64,000 nucleotides of DNA from Hymenolepis diminuta (GCA_900708905.1 CAADRB010000015.1:2313820-2377819), one strand, 5' to 3'; counted from the stretch's first letter, positions 48,601 to 64,000 are shown. Translations and numbers: made by a program. The notes: a model not told the origin generated them from the letters alone.

Positions 48601-51600
48601 AGATCTTGAACCAGTACTATACGTTAAGATAAACGCGTTTATCATCTCTACATGATCGTTGTCGACTTGATTTAACTCTAAATCATTGCCTTAGTAACGC
48701 TAACCCATGAATTTAATGGCCCCATAATCCTACATTAAATCCCTATGAAATCTAAGTCACTAATTATCCTCAAAACTCGTTAAATGTCATTTAAAATATC
48801 CCTTAACCCAATCCCTCGATTACTAGGGTCGTTAAGACGGGAGTACCTAAGCCACACCTGAACGCAGGTGCAAGATGCTGGTCTCTTATCTCACCCTCCT
48901 TGTCCTAACACCTGCCCGGTTGCCAGGTCATAGTTCTCTCCTTCCCTGTCAAACACGAGCATTATGTCTTGGGAGGTTTGTTTATTCTCCCACCTTCACT
49001 TAGTGTGCGCTCGATTCAAACTTGGGCGCACACACGTGGTGAGAATGACCAAGTCTTTTATTCAGGCCCCTGTGCCGGATACTTTTTGACTATATTTTCC
49101 CCTCTCCCTTAGTCTTGTAAGAGGGCCAGAGCCTCATCATTGAATCTGTATTAACACCTGCAAATCAGGGATGTTTGATAAAATAAAACCTACTTAGAAA
49201 TACGCCAATTAAACTAGACACAATCGAGATCAAATCTTTCGTAGGCGTCCAACGGGTATTTCTCGATCTTCATTTTCATCATAAAATGAATTTTGTGAAG
49301 ATTCCAAGAGTTCTAACAACCATAAAACATTCATTAACGCTCTCTCGATACTTTCCGATCTCACTATCTTATTTCTCTTTGCCTAGTGAAAGTGATGGAG
49401 ACAAATCATTGACATTTTAGATATTTGAATGGGATTTGGTACTAAGATCTGTTTTTTCAGGAAAGATCTTGAATTTAAACATGTATTAAAAGGATAATAA
49501 GAATGTGATATTTTTAAGTGTATGATCAAATTGATCACCATACATGTCTGAAACTGGCCTCATCATTCCTCTCCTCCTGAAGAGATTGATAGAATCACTT
49601 TTTCACGGGCTGACTTTTGTTTAGATTACACAAGTATATTTCGTTTTTCTTATTTCTCAGGTATTATAGGAGAGGTAACATCCCATTATTGTCATTTTGA
49701 ATGAAAATAAGAAAAAAATGTTGATAAGTATTAACATTTACAAACTAGGTGAGCATATTAGACGCCACAGATTCGAACCGATTTGCGCCTGTCTACTGAC
49801 TCATCGACACTTCATTGATAGAAGTCTGACTTCTATCATTTGCACCTTTAATTAACAAGCTAGAGGATCATGGTTCAAATAAAAATATTTGTTACTTACA
49901 TTTATTTCTTTCGATCTTATAAAAGAGATTGAAGCCCACTAGTGACGCAGGCTGATATGAAGTTTAGTTAGAGCTAACATCTGCAGATCAATGGGATTTG
50001 ATAAATTATTTCAAGGAAACCCCATTAAACCCTATCACCACATCATCGAAACCCACCGGGACATATATTGTATTTGTAATGACGATTTGTCATTAAATCA
50101 AAAACATCTGTCCACATGTATGAATTTGGGAAATGCATTCATCAATTGGCTTGCAAACTTGTGTCTTAATAAACACAAATAATCCTTACTCTTAATATTT
50201 ATGCGATTCTATGTTGATACCTAAAAGTTCGCTTTATTTTGGAGAATCATCTCGATGCGGTATTTTAACCAACACTAATAAGCTAACTGAAGAGATACAG
50301 TTTATCAAGAATAAACCAAAATTTACATGAACCTTACCTTTCTCCTTTAATTCTCGATATTAAATATATGTCCCAAATAGTCCTACCAAAACAATGGAGT
50401 TCAAGGTTATATTAAACGTACTTCCAGCAGTAACTACTTATAATGCTAATTATATACTTGTAGACTCGACCCAGTTCATGTTGAATCCATCAGTCCCGAA
50501 TCAACTCTCTCGATCATCCAATTCATAGAAAACAGTGACGTAAGTAAAAAGAGGCCATTGCTTTTATAGATCATTTCACATTTTTTAACAAAAGTATGAG
50601 ATACAAGACACTGCATTAATATGTACATCGTAAAATTAGCACAGCCAACCTTTTATGCCTCTTTTGGGTTCTTTGAATACCCCTTCAAATGTTCATTAAT
50701 GCAGAATGTGCATATTCGGGATTTGTCGCCAGAGAAATTGGTAGAATTTGAAGGTTTCATACAGGGATGTTGTGAAGGAGGAATTCCTGTAGCTAATATG
50801 GTACTAAGATGGCGGATGTAGGAGGTTGCTAAACGGAGAATTTCACTTTTTGAGAGTCTTCGATCTCGAGGATGGGTGGGGATCATTCCTCGGAGTCGAT
50901 CGAAAGCCTTGGAGAAGTCGGCTGCTCTAGAACGATCATGTTTCATACGCCTTCCTGAATTATGGATAAAATCTTCGTCGGAAAGGTCCACTGAATTATC
51001 TATTGTTATGGAGGGTGGCTGGGAAGGAAATTGTTGAAATCCGTTGATGGGAGGGTCTGGAGGAAGAAAAGCTTGATTTGGTTGTGTATTTCCGTACATT
51101 TTGTTAGCTACCAGTTGGCAAAGTTACGTTTATCCGATTATCCAAATACTCTAAAAGTGACGGATGGTTATAATTCCCTCGATTAAATGTGCGTGCGTTT
51201 TGCTCAGTGAATGGTATGAATTTTAACCAATGAAATTAATAAGCGAATTATCACATTCTGATACGTCAGACACTGACCAATGGGAGCAAAATTGGAAAAT
51301 GAGTGTCATTTGAAAGCAATTTTTGTATGAATCAAATTAAATGAAGATGAACGTATTTTGTCTTAAATATACAAGTTTTTTCCTTCGTTTAAACTACCCT
51401 ATTCATTCGGAGGAATACAAATACGAATAGGCTTTTTATGTTTTTTTAGAGATTTATTAAATTTTAATTATTGTCTGAGCGTATTTCGTGCTTCAGTAAA
51501 AAATGCTCTATATTTAGAATAAGCTGCATTTTTTTAATTACATTATTTGCAAATTAACGAAAGATATCCTGTGGGATTGACACAAATCAAACAAAGTGAG

Positions 51601-54600
51601 GTCAGAAAAATGTATTGATGCTTGAAAACTCAGAGCCTATTCAGCAGTCTTTCACCTATACAGTCTTCTGAAGCTCAATCTCCTATTAGACATAAAGATT
51701 GTCTGTAGCGTCTGACCGATTCACTTTTACAGTTCAGAGAATCTTATTCAAGTCGAAGTGTATTTCTATTTGCACGTATTCGTTTGAGGTCTTAAATTTC
51801 AATCCTTTCATCCATTTTATTCAGTTGGGCATGCTAAATAGCAAGTTTGTTAAAGAAAAGTGTGTTTTAGCACCCATACTGGGTAAGGAAATATAATTGC
51901 GATAAGGATTTCACATTCTGCTACACCTGTATTGACGAATATGTACTAATGTGTTTGGTTTTGTTGTTAAACAGATATTTTATAAAAATCTTTTAAATAC
52001 TTGTAACGTCCAAGAAGTATTAGTGTCTGATGTCTATAGTACCCAAAAGTCTATTAGCATTAACTGTAAATAAAGGTCAATTTTATTTAATTAATATTAT
52101 AGTGGAACCCTTAGTAAGTGAAAATTTGGTAGCTCAGTTTTAAATGGAAATTGGAACAGTAGGAGTAAAATCCAGGGGATTAGAAGATTCTTACTTCATC
52201 TGAGGTAAGGGATTGTCGATTTAGAGCTTGATATGGCCTGTCTCATCCCATCGAAATTTGTTTAATACAGAAAATGGGGATGAATTTTTGTGATTTCTCA
52301 GCTATTTTAATTTCATATTATTTTGTGACATCTAAATAATACGAAAAAAAATTAAACCTAATTACTAATTTTTAACTTTCGCCGGCATAAATCGCCCTCA
52401 CCTGTCACGCCAGAAGTTTATTAGGTGGTGAATATTATGTCCTATACCATAAATTCATCAAGGTCACGCGTCAACCACTGACCAAAATCACTACTAGTAG
52501 CTATGCCAACACATTTAGATTTGAAAATTTGGGAATAGGTTACTCAGAGATACTTTCAATGTGAGTTATTGTGATGGATTGGAAATAATACAAGCTTATT
52601 ATAATTATAATCTACAGCAATGCAGAAAAATTTCACAATTTTTCATTGCAGGAAAGCAACTGAAATAGGACAAGCAAAATTAAATAAAATCAGAGGAGAG
52701 TAGATGCTTCATCTGGTTTTCCGATCCGATTTGTTGACTATCCACTTAATGAGAAGCTCCTCGCTTCAAATTCCAAAAATTCATAAATTATCTGCAAGAT
52801 TACTGATCAGATTTTTAACCAAAATCTTCAGTGTGTATTGACCGGTTGCTTAACTGCGATAGTTAATCATGCCAGTCCAATTCATTTCTTCATTCGAAGG
52901 CTGAAAAAGCAACATGATCTTAACATGGCGGAGATGATAGAGCAGAGCAGGGTGAACTTTTTAATTAATGAAAAACTATTTTATAATTAATACTAGTTCA
53001 AATTAATTCATCAAAGAATAAATATCGTTTACTTTTCATTATAAGATGGCATACAAAGGAACATTCATCAAGTGTTAAAGACGAGATACAATTTTTTCGA
53101 AACACTGTACTGCGCTCTTAAACCTGCCTTTTCAAGCTACTTTTTCAACTGCTTACTTGATTTACTGTGAATTTTATCATGATTTTTATGGAGCTTGCTT
53201 CCTAATCAGCTAGCAATATTCAAACTGTGCGATTTGTATAGTATTATAATTATTTTTTGATTAGTTTGCAATATGTTTTGCTATAGTAACTTTTTTAAAA
53301 TGTTGGTTTACTTGGCGTGCTATAGTATCGCTAATGTACTGGAGTAATTAAAATTCTTCCCTTCTACGAAGAATTGGTAAAAATTGCTGACATCAGGTAA
53401 ATACTGAGGGACTACCTTAGGAAGTTAACAAGAAGGGAACTCAGCTCGGTTCAGTAGATATGTACCACAATCAAACGTAAGTGGTCCTGAGCGGCCTAAA
53501 TAATAGGTGAAGGGTAGCAGTTAAACATTTTTAATGTGAAATCGAGTGTCAAGATGAAAATAAAGTAATATGAAATTATTAAATATTTTTCCTTGACGAA
53601 ATTAACATTTAATTTATGTTCTATTCCCATTATTATTGAAAATAACGCCTATCCTTTGGATCTTTTATGTGAATTACGTTGTGCTGCACATATTTCGGAT
53701 TGAACTGTGATAAGTTTTCTCTATAACAACGAAAACTTGTGCTCGCCCTCTTCCTAGTTGGGATATCGACGTGCAGATCGTAAAATTCGAGTTTCTTTTA
53801 TTTTTTGCTCGTATTTCGTAATAGCCTAAAGTCTCCGAAGTTCAAACTTCATAATCTCGGTACTATTGAAATTTTGTGACTACAATATTTAGAATTTATT
53901 GTCATGTAACGTCGGTAAATTTGCATTTTAGATGCTATGTTTCTAATTTCTTGTTATACATAGTTCAGCACTATAAAACACGGATTAATATAAAATGATT
54001 ATACATTAGTATCCATAACACTTATCTTGAAGAAGCTCAATCTCGCCTAACTAGATCATTTTATGGTAATTCGGACCATGGAGTGTGCAACTCCAGATTT
54101 TGCCACCGCTACATTAGCTACACCTGGGGAGGGGGATTTACTATTCCCAAGTGGATTTTGAATTCATTAAAGCTCTAATATTAATGTTCGGATGAAATCG
54201 AATACGCAGGTCACGCAAACACAGCTGCATCTAATACCTTTCCAAAGTGAACACGTGTTTTCAGCACAACGCGTTAGCAACTCGGAGAGAGAGAGAGGGA
54301 GAGACTGGAACAGCTGCAATTAGGTGTTATACGCCGTCTTAACGTAATTTGGCGTTCTTGGTTCAGTTTTAATGCCTCTTTTGACAAGCAATTTCCAATA
54401 AATATTGTTTTAACATAATGGGTTATAGTTATGCATTTCAAATGAGTTGGTTAATTTGGATGAAACTTTTATATGTACATTTACCACTTTCTGCAAGAAA
54501 GTGCTTATTCGGGGGACTAAATTGCAGAAAATGTAGGTATGGAGTGCCCATGAAGAAATAAAAACACAATTTATTGATCATTTTCGGCATCTCCCATCTA

Positions 54601-57313
54601 AATCCAGATGACAAGGTCAGTTGCTCTTAGTGAAAATATTTTGCCGATACACTTCCTTGAAGAAAAATGCACTTTTCAGCAGGTGTTAGGCTTTACAGAT
54701 AACAAAAATGCTGTTTTTCGCCGATTTCATACAAGTTGAAACTGTTCTAGAGAATAGCGAATAAGCAGAAATTTTTGTGGATGTTGGAATAATTGAAAAA
54801 AGCAGCATCCACAACATCTTCAGCCATTTCAATTATTATATTAAATTGGCGGGTTTTCTATTCGTAATGAATTAGGTAAGAGTTACAATCTGTCAAATTA
54901 TTGGTCAAAATAAGAAACAGCTACATTTATTTCGGATCATTAGTTAGAGACATTTGTGAAAAATATCTCACTAAATCTTAGCAATTGCAAAAGATTGAAA
55001 CATCCGTAAAATCAATATCAATATCTGAAGGTTACTAGTTCAGAATAATTTTAAAATTTAGACTAAAATATTTAGGCTGATAAAAGATAAATATTTGCTA
55101 TCATTAGGATCCAACGGTTTGGCGGTCTTGTCTCATTTAATGGTAACCATTCGGTGTTGATCTGGTGTTTGAAAAGTCCATACAACTGTCTATAAAAAAT
55201 AGTAGAATAATCATTTTTAATCAGATTTTTACTTGAAAACCACGCTTATATTAATATCATCCTACATTCGGAATAATAGTCTAAAGACTAAAATATTAGA
55301 TCAACACAGTGCATCCAGTAGTTTTCACTTGCAGTTAGATAGATTTAAAAATGGTAGTGACTACTTTTATTGACGACTCCAACAAAATGCTTAATTTTTA
55401 ATTTTGTTTCCTTAAATTAAAGTACATTCAATACATCTGGAGAAGTGATTTTTTGAAAAACATGGCAGACAAATTTTACTCATCCCACCAGTAACTTTAA
55501 ATGTAGTATACACAAACTTTCAAGTTGAAATTTCGATTTCCACAGTTGCAACTGCATGATGATGAACAGGGCTTGTTCACAAGCACAAACTAATTCCCAC
55601 TTGGTACCATATGCTAGCTAGCATAGCAACTAAGTTTCGAACTTGCATACTGAAGAAGAAGGGGAGAGAGGGGAGGAGTGTGATGTGGTCGGCTGAATAG
55701 GCCGTGCGGCTGTGTGCGTAATGACACTCTGACAGCGACAACTGTTCATCTCTCCTTCATAGTTCTGACAGCTGCGAAACCACACGTTTCCATCCTGGGC
55801 TGTACTTGGGCTTGGTTCTCCAGCTAAATCAGCTTCCAAGTGTGTTAGGTATCACGCTTTCTTGTCGACAATTTTGAAGTTGTAGCTATTATGGAAGGAG
55901 TGTATCTTCGGAATTATACCTCTGGCCCAGGGAAAAATTCCAAGAGGGTGATTGATTGAGAACTTCTTACGTAGAAATTCGTTTGTGGTCTCGAATTTAA
56001 ACGCCTTTTATTTGATGAGCCGAATATGTACACTATAGTTACATCTTTGTGTGAATAGAATGAATCTTGGCGGAACTAAACCTTTTCCTAAAAAAATTGG
56101 CGTTTTGGATGTCTTATTCAGCGAAACGACAAATTGCCTCTATCCTTTTGCTATATAAAATTAAAAGCACCTAATTTATGAGTAGATGCCACGTTCTTAG
56201 GCAGACAATGTTCCATGACTTCCTATTAGAGGAAATCATTACTTTCTATTTGAATCCGTTTTTAATTTTACCTCAAAAAGCTAACAAATGTTACTACCAC
56301 GACAAACATTGCTAATTGTCAAGCAATTGCTAATCCGCGAAGGTTTTTTTATGATTTTAAAATTTAATCCAGCTTAGTAATAAAATACAATGGATAGTTT
56401 GAATATAGCTTAAGCCAGGTTCGATTTAGGTAACAAATGAGCAAAATTTAGATTACTAACAGAGTGCTTTTGATTTGTATCTATCATTTCTATTTAATAG
56501 ATATCAGTAATATAATTTAAGCTCGTAGTAAAATTGAAATTCATTGGACCGGTTAAGATAAATATTAAAAAGTAAATTTGACGTTAAAACTCAAAGAAGT
56601 TAATTCAAAAGGCCCTATTGTGTTTTTTACCTTTGGCTATTCAATTACTAATTATATCCAGATATCTCTTTACTGATTCCCAGCACTTCCTCACATTCAT
56701 CCCAACCTTCAAGTTCTATAAAAACTTATTTAATGTAAATAAAGAACACAGTGGTTGGATTCCTTAATATCTGATCATTTTCAAAATTAATAATTAGTCA
56801 TGTTTTTCTCCTCATAACTTCGGTCGCTGGCTTAGTGACAACGCACGATTGTATCTATCATTAGTATATCTGATTAAAAATGGTATAGATTCTAATAACT
56901 GTAAGTGGTATATTAAATCTCCCACCACGAGGATCACATATTTCTGAAAATAGCCTTATTGGGTCTACTGAACTAGATTGGAGCAATTTGTGCATTTTCC
57001 GTTCTTTAACGTCTTAATAAAGAGGATCGTTGATTCACCTAAATTTTTCATTTATTTGCGCTTTAACTTATTCTCCTTTCATTTCAGACCCTCATAGTAG
57101 GAGATAGTTCCGGAAACGTGTATGTCTATGCAATGAAGAACTTTCCCAAATTCGGATCTCCAAATGAAGAGGTATCACATTTGCATTCAACTTGATCGAA
57201 ATCCACAAATGAATGATTTTTTTATAATTTAAATAAATTTTGATTTTAATTTGTAGACGGATAGGTTGAATGCGGTTCTTCAGGCATGCCTTTCGTCCCA
57301 AGTGCCGTCATAA
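36604..57313 (+). CDS. DNAI4: dynein axonemal intermediate chain 4 (WDR78)
   Basis: WD-repeat intermediate chain of ciliary inner-arm dynein f/I1. Exons: 36604-36801, 36846-36996, 37046-37221, 39838-39953, 40138-40295, 40341-40346, 40445-40450, 40556-40789, 40863-40912, 40956-41058, 41098-41366, 41403-41609, 41677-41750, 41821-41975, 42300-42429, 44182-44269, 46227-46355, 46928-47025, 50464-50539, 57088-57171, 57257-57313. All phases agree; 2565 nt, 854 aa, close to human length. N-terminal KIYDEFGNDLTPLP and GETETYWIFD are typical of this subfamily. The WD half shows LWKFTCNLTKGRNVSSLVFN, GLLCCWSIKK, GQIHKCSCSYSEQYL, VFLSCSADWTVRLW and ENSDTLIVGDSSGNVYVY. TAG immediately precedes the start codon. 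A polyadenylation signal AATAAA is at 57481-57486. Odd: two adjacent 6-nt exons. Identity is certain; the weakest boundaries are 40556 (alternative 40583) and 41609/41677. Confidence 0.93.
37222..39837 (+). other. DNAI4 intron 3
   Basis: From GTAGGT at 37222 to TTGTAATAG at 39837, phase 0. It contains the minus-strand integrase relic at about 38460-39170 and an AAT repeat just before the acceptor. No DNAI4 exon was seen inside. Confidence 0.6.
38460..39170 (-). mobile_element. degenerate Ty3/gypsy-like integrase fragment
   Basis: On the minus strand, from about 39121 leftward, one frame reads through a zinc-finger-like CKTC pair, VPWSHIDLSLVG, SYSKWPEVIFIKSATNAT, and SRNVTQFSSIRFENFC. This is the order of an LTR-retrotransposon integrase core (rve). 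An in-frame TGA interrupts at 38867-38869 and another ends the frame at 38657-38659. Similarity resumes in other frames to about 38460 (CRTTP region). The first catalytic Asp is present; the expected second Asp is Arg (SRN). No LTRs, reverse transcriptase or gag were recognised, so this is a dead remnant. The integrase call is firm; the exact clade is inferred. Confidence 0.65.
40341..40346 (+). CDS. DNAI4: DNAI4 6-nt microexon a
   Basis: TGAATTCCAG acceptor and GTGAAT donor enclose six bases, ATTCAG. The carry-over G + AT gives Asp, TCA gives Ser, and G carries on. It adds two residues without changing frame. Confidence 0.65.
40445..40450 (+). CDS. DNAI4: DNAI4 6-nt microexon b
   Basis: TCTTTTACAG acceptor and GTAAGT donor (both strong) enclose CGAAGA. 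Carry-over G + CG gives Ala, AAG gives Lys, and A carries on. It is symmetric with microexon a, so either or both can be skipped in frame. Confidence 0.68.
42430..44181 (+). other. DNAI4 intron
   Basis: From GTGAGT at 42430 to TTTCTTGTAG at 44181. Nothing recognised within. Confidence 0.7.
44270..46226 (+). other. DNAI4 intron with poly-C tract
   Basis: From GTAAGT at 44270 to TTTTGTAG at 46226. An 11-base C run is at 45937-45947. No exon was recognised. Confidence 0.7.
45937..45947. repeat. homopolymer C tract
   Basis: Eleven consecutive C in an otherwise AT-rich DNAI4 intron. Confidence 0.95.
46356..46927 (+). other. DNAI4 intron
   Basis: From GTAAGT at 46356 to ATATTTTAG at 46927. Nothing recognised within. 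Confidence 0.7.
48988..49055 (-). repeat. tRNA-like short repeat, copy 2, with hairpin
   Basis: The reverse strand has CCAAGTTTGAATCG (B-box-like) followed by AGCGCACACTAAGTGAAGG. A perfect 8-bp inverted repeat GTGTGCGC/GCGCACAC (49003-49010 and 49026-49033) encloses the B-box-like loop. Confidence 0.42.
49750..49830 (-). repeat. tRNA-like short repeat, copy 3
   Basis: The reverse strand carries GGTTCGAATC (49779-49770), an exact match to the pol III B-box, followed by TGTGGCGTCTAATATG, which resembles the other copies. The T-arm stem does not pair properly, so it is not a functional tRNA. Confidence 0.42.
50653..51099 (-). CDS. bHLH transcription factor, TCF15/scleraxis-like, intronless and nested in DNAI4
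   Basis: Single-exon 148-aa protein; ATG at 51099-51097, TAA at 50655-50653. A Pro/Gln-rich N-terminus is followed by a bHLH at about residues 51-101: basic part KHDRSRAADFSKAF, helix 1 DRLRGMIPTHPRDRR, helix 2 LSKSEILRLATSYIRHL. The C-terminal ICTFCINEHLK resembles the ICTFC box of TCF15 (paraxis) and scleraxis, which are mesoderm and tendon regulators in vertebrates. Such factors normally bind E-boxes as dimers with E-proteins. Odd: the nearly invariant Glu of the basic region, which contacts the E-box CA, is Asp (residue 55) and the residue before it is His. It lies wholly within the 50540-57087 intron of DNAI4, opposite strand. A minus-strand AATAAA (TTTATT at 50233-50238) could end its mRNA. 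The bHLH call is certain; the subfamily is likely. Confidence 0.85.
   Translation of the reverse strand: MYGNTQPNQAFLPPDPPINGFQQFPSQPPSITIDNSVDLSDEDFIHNSGRRMKHDRSRAADFSKAFDRLRGMIPTHPRDRRLSKSEILRLATSYIRHLSTILATGIPPSQHPCMKPSNSTNFSGDKSRICTFCINEHLKGYSKNPKEA
51100..57087. other. rest of the large DNAI4 intron, upstream of the bHLH gene
   Basis: About 6 kb without a recognised gene. It probably contains the promoter and enhancers of the nested bHLH gene as well as DNAI4 intron. A GA-rich run is at about 54283-54305 and a CACGTG E-box is near 54252. The open frame at 55630-55839 is not supported. Confidence 0.45.
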
Positions 57314-59439
57314 TACTGAAAGAGGGGGAGAGAGACGTTTCCATTTTCCTACCAAAAGCCTTTTGTTGTGAGCTTCTTGTTTAAAGGGAACATATCAGTT
57401 AATATTTAAATCAAAATTATACACTTTTGTGGGGAAAGATTTTGAGACTTGTTAATTCAATACCTTTATAGCACGTATTTAATAAAAACCCAGTTGTTCA
57501 TAGCCTGTTATTTTATAAAACTTGTTATAATTTACTCTTCTCCATAGGGTACCGTAACCGGTTCTTAGATTCCCTAAGACATTGCACTAGTTACAAACAC
57601 GACTCGACAACACCACTATCCAGACGGCCCAAACCACTATATCAACACAAGGTGCACGCTCTCGCATCCATAGATCGATTTATATTATGCGCCAATTACA
57701 ACTGCAATGTAAATGAAAGGGAATTAAAAGAAGCAGGAATTAGAAGGTGGAAAATAAAGAATCTTACATACAAAAATTGTTTTGGGGAAAATATTATTTT
57801 CTTATATGTAACAAAACATAATGTGACTTAGTGTAACTATTTCTACAGCTTACTCTTTTTCTCGGATTTCTTTTGCCAGGATTTTGCTGCATTTATTCTC
57901 CTGTTCTTTAACTAGTAAGAGGGAAATTATAAAGAGGAGGTATCCACGGGAGTTATGCTAAGGGAAAGGAGTAACCAATGAATACATCTTTCAAAGTGAG
58001 GAATTCTGTCGTAGGCTCATCTACCGAATAAATTCCGTATTATCACTTCGTGTTCTGTCTCATATATGCATTCTACCTTGAAATATCCTTAAGCGGGCAG
58101 CAAAAAATTAATATTAAACCCGTCATTTAACAACAAAAACGATGTTAAAAGAAATGCACCCATACATACGCTTCATGTGTTAACTTTCGTTTTAGTATGA
58201 GTACCGTAAACTTACTAAACTTATTGTTTGTCTCCACATAAACTGTTAAACTGAGCACGCGGTGACTCGTATTTATTAATGAAATGGTGGTCGGCAATTA
58301 GACATGCTAATATTCCCAAAGGACCTTGAAAGTACATCTTTTCAAGATACGAATTGAGCGGATGGAAGATGGTGAACGTAAAAATCAAAATCTGTTAAAC
58401 AATCTTTTATCAAGTGGTAGAAATGCGGCTAAAAATCCCGAAACATATATATACAAGCATTATTCACAATCTTTGATTTAGTAAATGTATACAATATCAC
58501 TACGACGCCAATTCTGTATCTAGTCGCATTAAAAAAATTATTTTTAATGATATTAAAGCAGCAATTTAGAATTTTAAATAGCATTTAACTTACACTTCTA
58601 CATGCACTTTATAAAGATCTCGGTAATTCCTATTCCAACAACAAATAGACACTTTTCGGAAATGTATTACTTGAAAAATAAATAATACTTGTGGCGTGTA
58701 TATTAATTTCATTAGGAGATAGAGGTGTGAGATATAAAAAAGGGTTAAGAAAATAAATGACGCTGCTAAAATATGTACAGCAAATGTAAAAATTAAGAAT
58801 CCTAGAGAATCGCCATTCTTTCAAATTTTTTTTACAATGCTAAGAAACAGACACTAAACATATTGTAATGTTCGGTAAAATACAAAATATGATTGACATT
58901 TTATAGATATACATTGAAATGATGTTATATTTATGTTAGTCGTAAGCATTGAAGCCATTTTTAATGGTGATCACAAAACACATCGTTTTATTCGTCTGCA
59001 ATAAAATTACAACTTCAAATAATTCTTGAACCAGAACGAAACTGATCCGATTAGAAATATCATCTTCATTGACATAAGTATTTTAAACACAGTACTTAAT
59101 ATTAACAATTAATCTAAGTTAAATAGATGATGAAAGTTAGCCAAATGCGAGAAATCCTTCATTCCAAAATAAACATAATGTTAGTAAACATTATAAAATG
59201 CAAAATTACAATATGATGTGTTTAGCGTAAATTAAATTGATTATAAATTTATATAAAATAAGTTTCATTTTATTATTTCTTCTTTGTTATAATATTGTAC
59301 TTGACCTTGAATGGTTGAAATAATTAGCATAAGCTTATGACCTGTGGGGGGCGCGCATTTCGTATCCGGTTATCTGAGTGTTAGGTGCGGATCGGTTCGG
59401 CTTTTAGAAAGTATTTCATTAAGTATCAGAAAGGAATAA
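57314..59439. other. intergenic region between DNAI4 and the ZSWIM gene
   Basis: DNAI4 3' UTR with AATAAA at 57481-57486, then AT-rich sequence. A short GC-rich patch (about 59344-59400) sits just ahead of the ZSWIM ATG and may be its core promoter or 5' UTR. The small frames at 57092-57301 (-) and 58630-58824 (-) are not called. Confidence 0.5.
57481..57486 (+). terminator. polyadenylation signal of DNAI4
   Basis: AATAAA, 168 nt after the DNAI4 stop codon and on the correct strand. Confidence 0.5.
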
Positions 59440-63225
<3,786 letters not shown>

Positions 63226-64000
63226 GTAAGCTGCACCAGAAAAAAAATCGTGACCCCATTCGGTCTGTGGGTATTCAAATCATCATAATCACAGAGAGGG
63301 GAGGGCTTAGGAGGTACTGATTTTCGTACCTTGAGGTAGCCACCTGTTGGGCCTCCTCCCATTTCACAGAGTGTGAGAACTTTCACAAAACATAAATTCA
63401 CTCGGAATCTTTGATGACTGAAATCTATCAATCGAACAGATACTGATGCCTGATCGGGACGACACTGTGTGTGACGCCCTAGAATTTTTAGGTGGAAAAT
63501 TACGACTAACTTCATGTGACCCCTATGACCTGGTTAGCCATTCTCCCAATTCGCGCCTAGAGTTTACTCAGGACTCACCGCTGTTGTCTCACATCCTTCC
63601 TCCTCAAGTGTTGTTTATTTCAATCTTCTCTAGCTAGCGCGCCAAATCTAATTACTCCAAAACAGGGTTTGACTGGCATTCCACTCTGTTCAATCTCTCT
63701 CTATGTCCGGGTTTTTGCCAGAGACCGCATGAGTCACCTCATCACTACATTCTCTCTTCCACCAGAGCTTTTTTGGTGCTTCAACAAGGCTCCCCTCCTC
63801 TCTTTGTTGTATTGAAATGTTTTTCCGGATGCTTTTAGAGGCACATCTCACACCACATGTTCTCAAGGCCATTTGCATACCTTGATATAATCTTAGAATC
63901 TCAGGTTGCTTTTAATATACACAGCCGTCGAATTAAAACGTCTGTAATTATGTCGTTTGCCTTGAGACAGATTGTAATGTCTATCTCACTCTCCCTAAAG
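63226..64000 (+). other. ZSWIM intron 4, start only
   Basis: Begins GTAAGC. No following ZSWIM exon was recognised before the window end. The frames at 63204-63515 (-), 63446-63637 (+) and 63690-63878 (-) have no family resemblance. Confidence 0.5.

Larger units (their letters stand above)
47026..50463 (+). other. DNAI4 intron with repeat copies
   Basis: From GTGAGT at 47026 to CTTGTAG at 50463. It carries two minus-strand copies of the tRNA-like repeat (about 48988-49055 and 49750-49830) inside a less AT-rich segment (about 48830-49140). The open frame at 47170-47421 shows no family match. Confidence 0.6.

Noticed and set aside
49750..49830. Functional tRNA gene on the minus strand
   Set aside because: The B-box is perfect but the T-arm stem does not pair and no acceptor or anticodon arm can be drawn. 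Called a tRNA-like repeat instead.
55630..55839. 69-codon minus-strand open frame in the large DNAI4 intron
   Set aside because: Low-complexity Ser/Pro stretch, no family match and no supporting signals.

Overview
This is a eukaryotic, AT-rich nuclear window. It holds intron-split genes with GT/AG introns, small exons and long introns. The gene models point to a parasitic flatworm (Platyhelminthes), most likely a tapeworm. That is inferred from the compact AT-rich introns, the sparse transposons and the abundant frame-preserving microexons; no species-specific marker was identified. Two assembly gaps (runs of N) are present.

Layout, left to right. (1) 1-5458, + strand: 3' end of a cullin-3 gene, two coding exons ending in the neddylation domain. 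(2) 6775-22736, + strand: a DEG/ENaC/ASIC-family sodium channel. Five normal exons encode the long N-terminus, TM1, ectodomain, TM2 and the start of the tail. They are followed by a run of about 14 microexons (15-51 nt) and a short terminal exon. Every microexon is a multiple of 3, has the same phase and is open only as part of one long Ser/Thr-rich cytoplasmic tail. The whole model sums to 981 codons including stop. (3) 23165-about 36320, - strand: mitochondrial calcium uniporter pore subunit (MCU), tail to tail with the channel. (4) 36604-57313, + strand: axonemal dynein intermediate chain DNAI4 (WDR78), 21 exons, 854 aa, including two consecutive 6-nt microexons. It is head to head with MCU. 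Its last large intron carries, on the opposite strand, an intronless bHLH gene of the TCF15/scleraxis type (50653-51099). An earlier intron holds a decayed Ty3-like integrase. (5) 59440-beyond 64000, + strand: 5' half of a ZSWIM4/5/6-type SWIM-domain gene, continuing past the window end.

The genes do not form a pathway. CUL3 and ZSWIM4/5/6 are plausibly both linked to cullin-RING ubiquitylation (known biology of the families). MCU and the channel are ion conductors and DNAI4 is ciliary. The standout signal is the microexon-built channel tail, which could produce very many tail isoforms by in-frame exon skipping. Other structure includes the 6-nt microexons, the nested bHLH with an altered DNA-contact residue, and a small family of tRNA-like (SINE-like) repeats. 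All exon boundaries were read by eye from splice consensus, phase and family similarity, with no transcript data.
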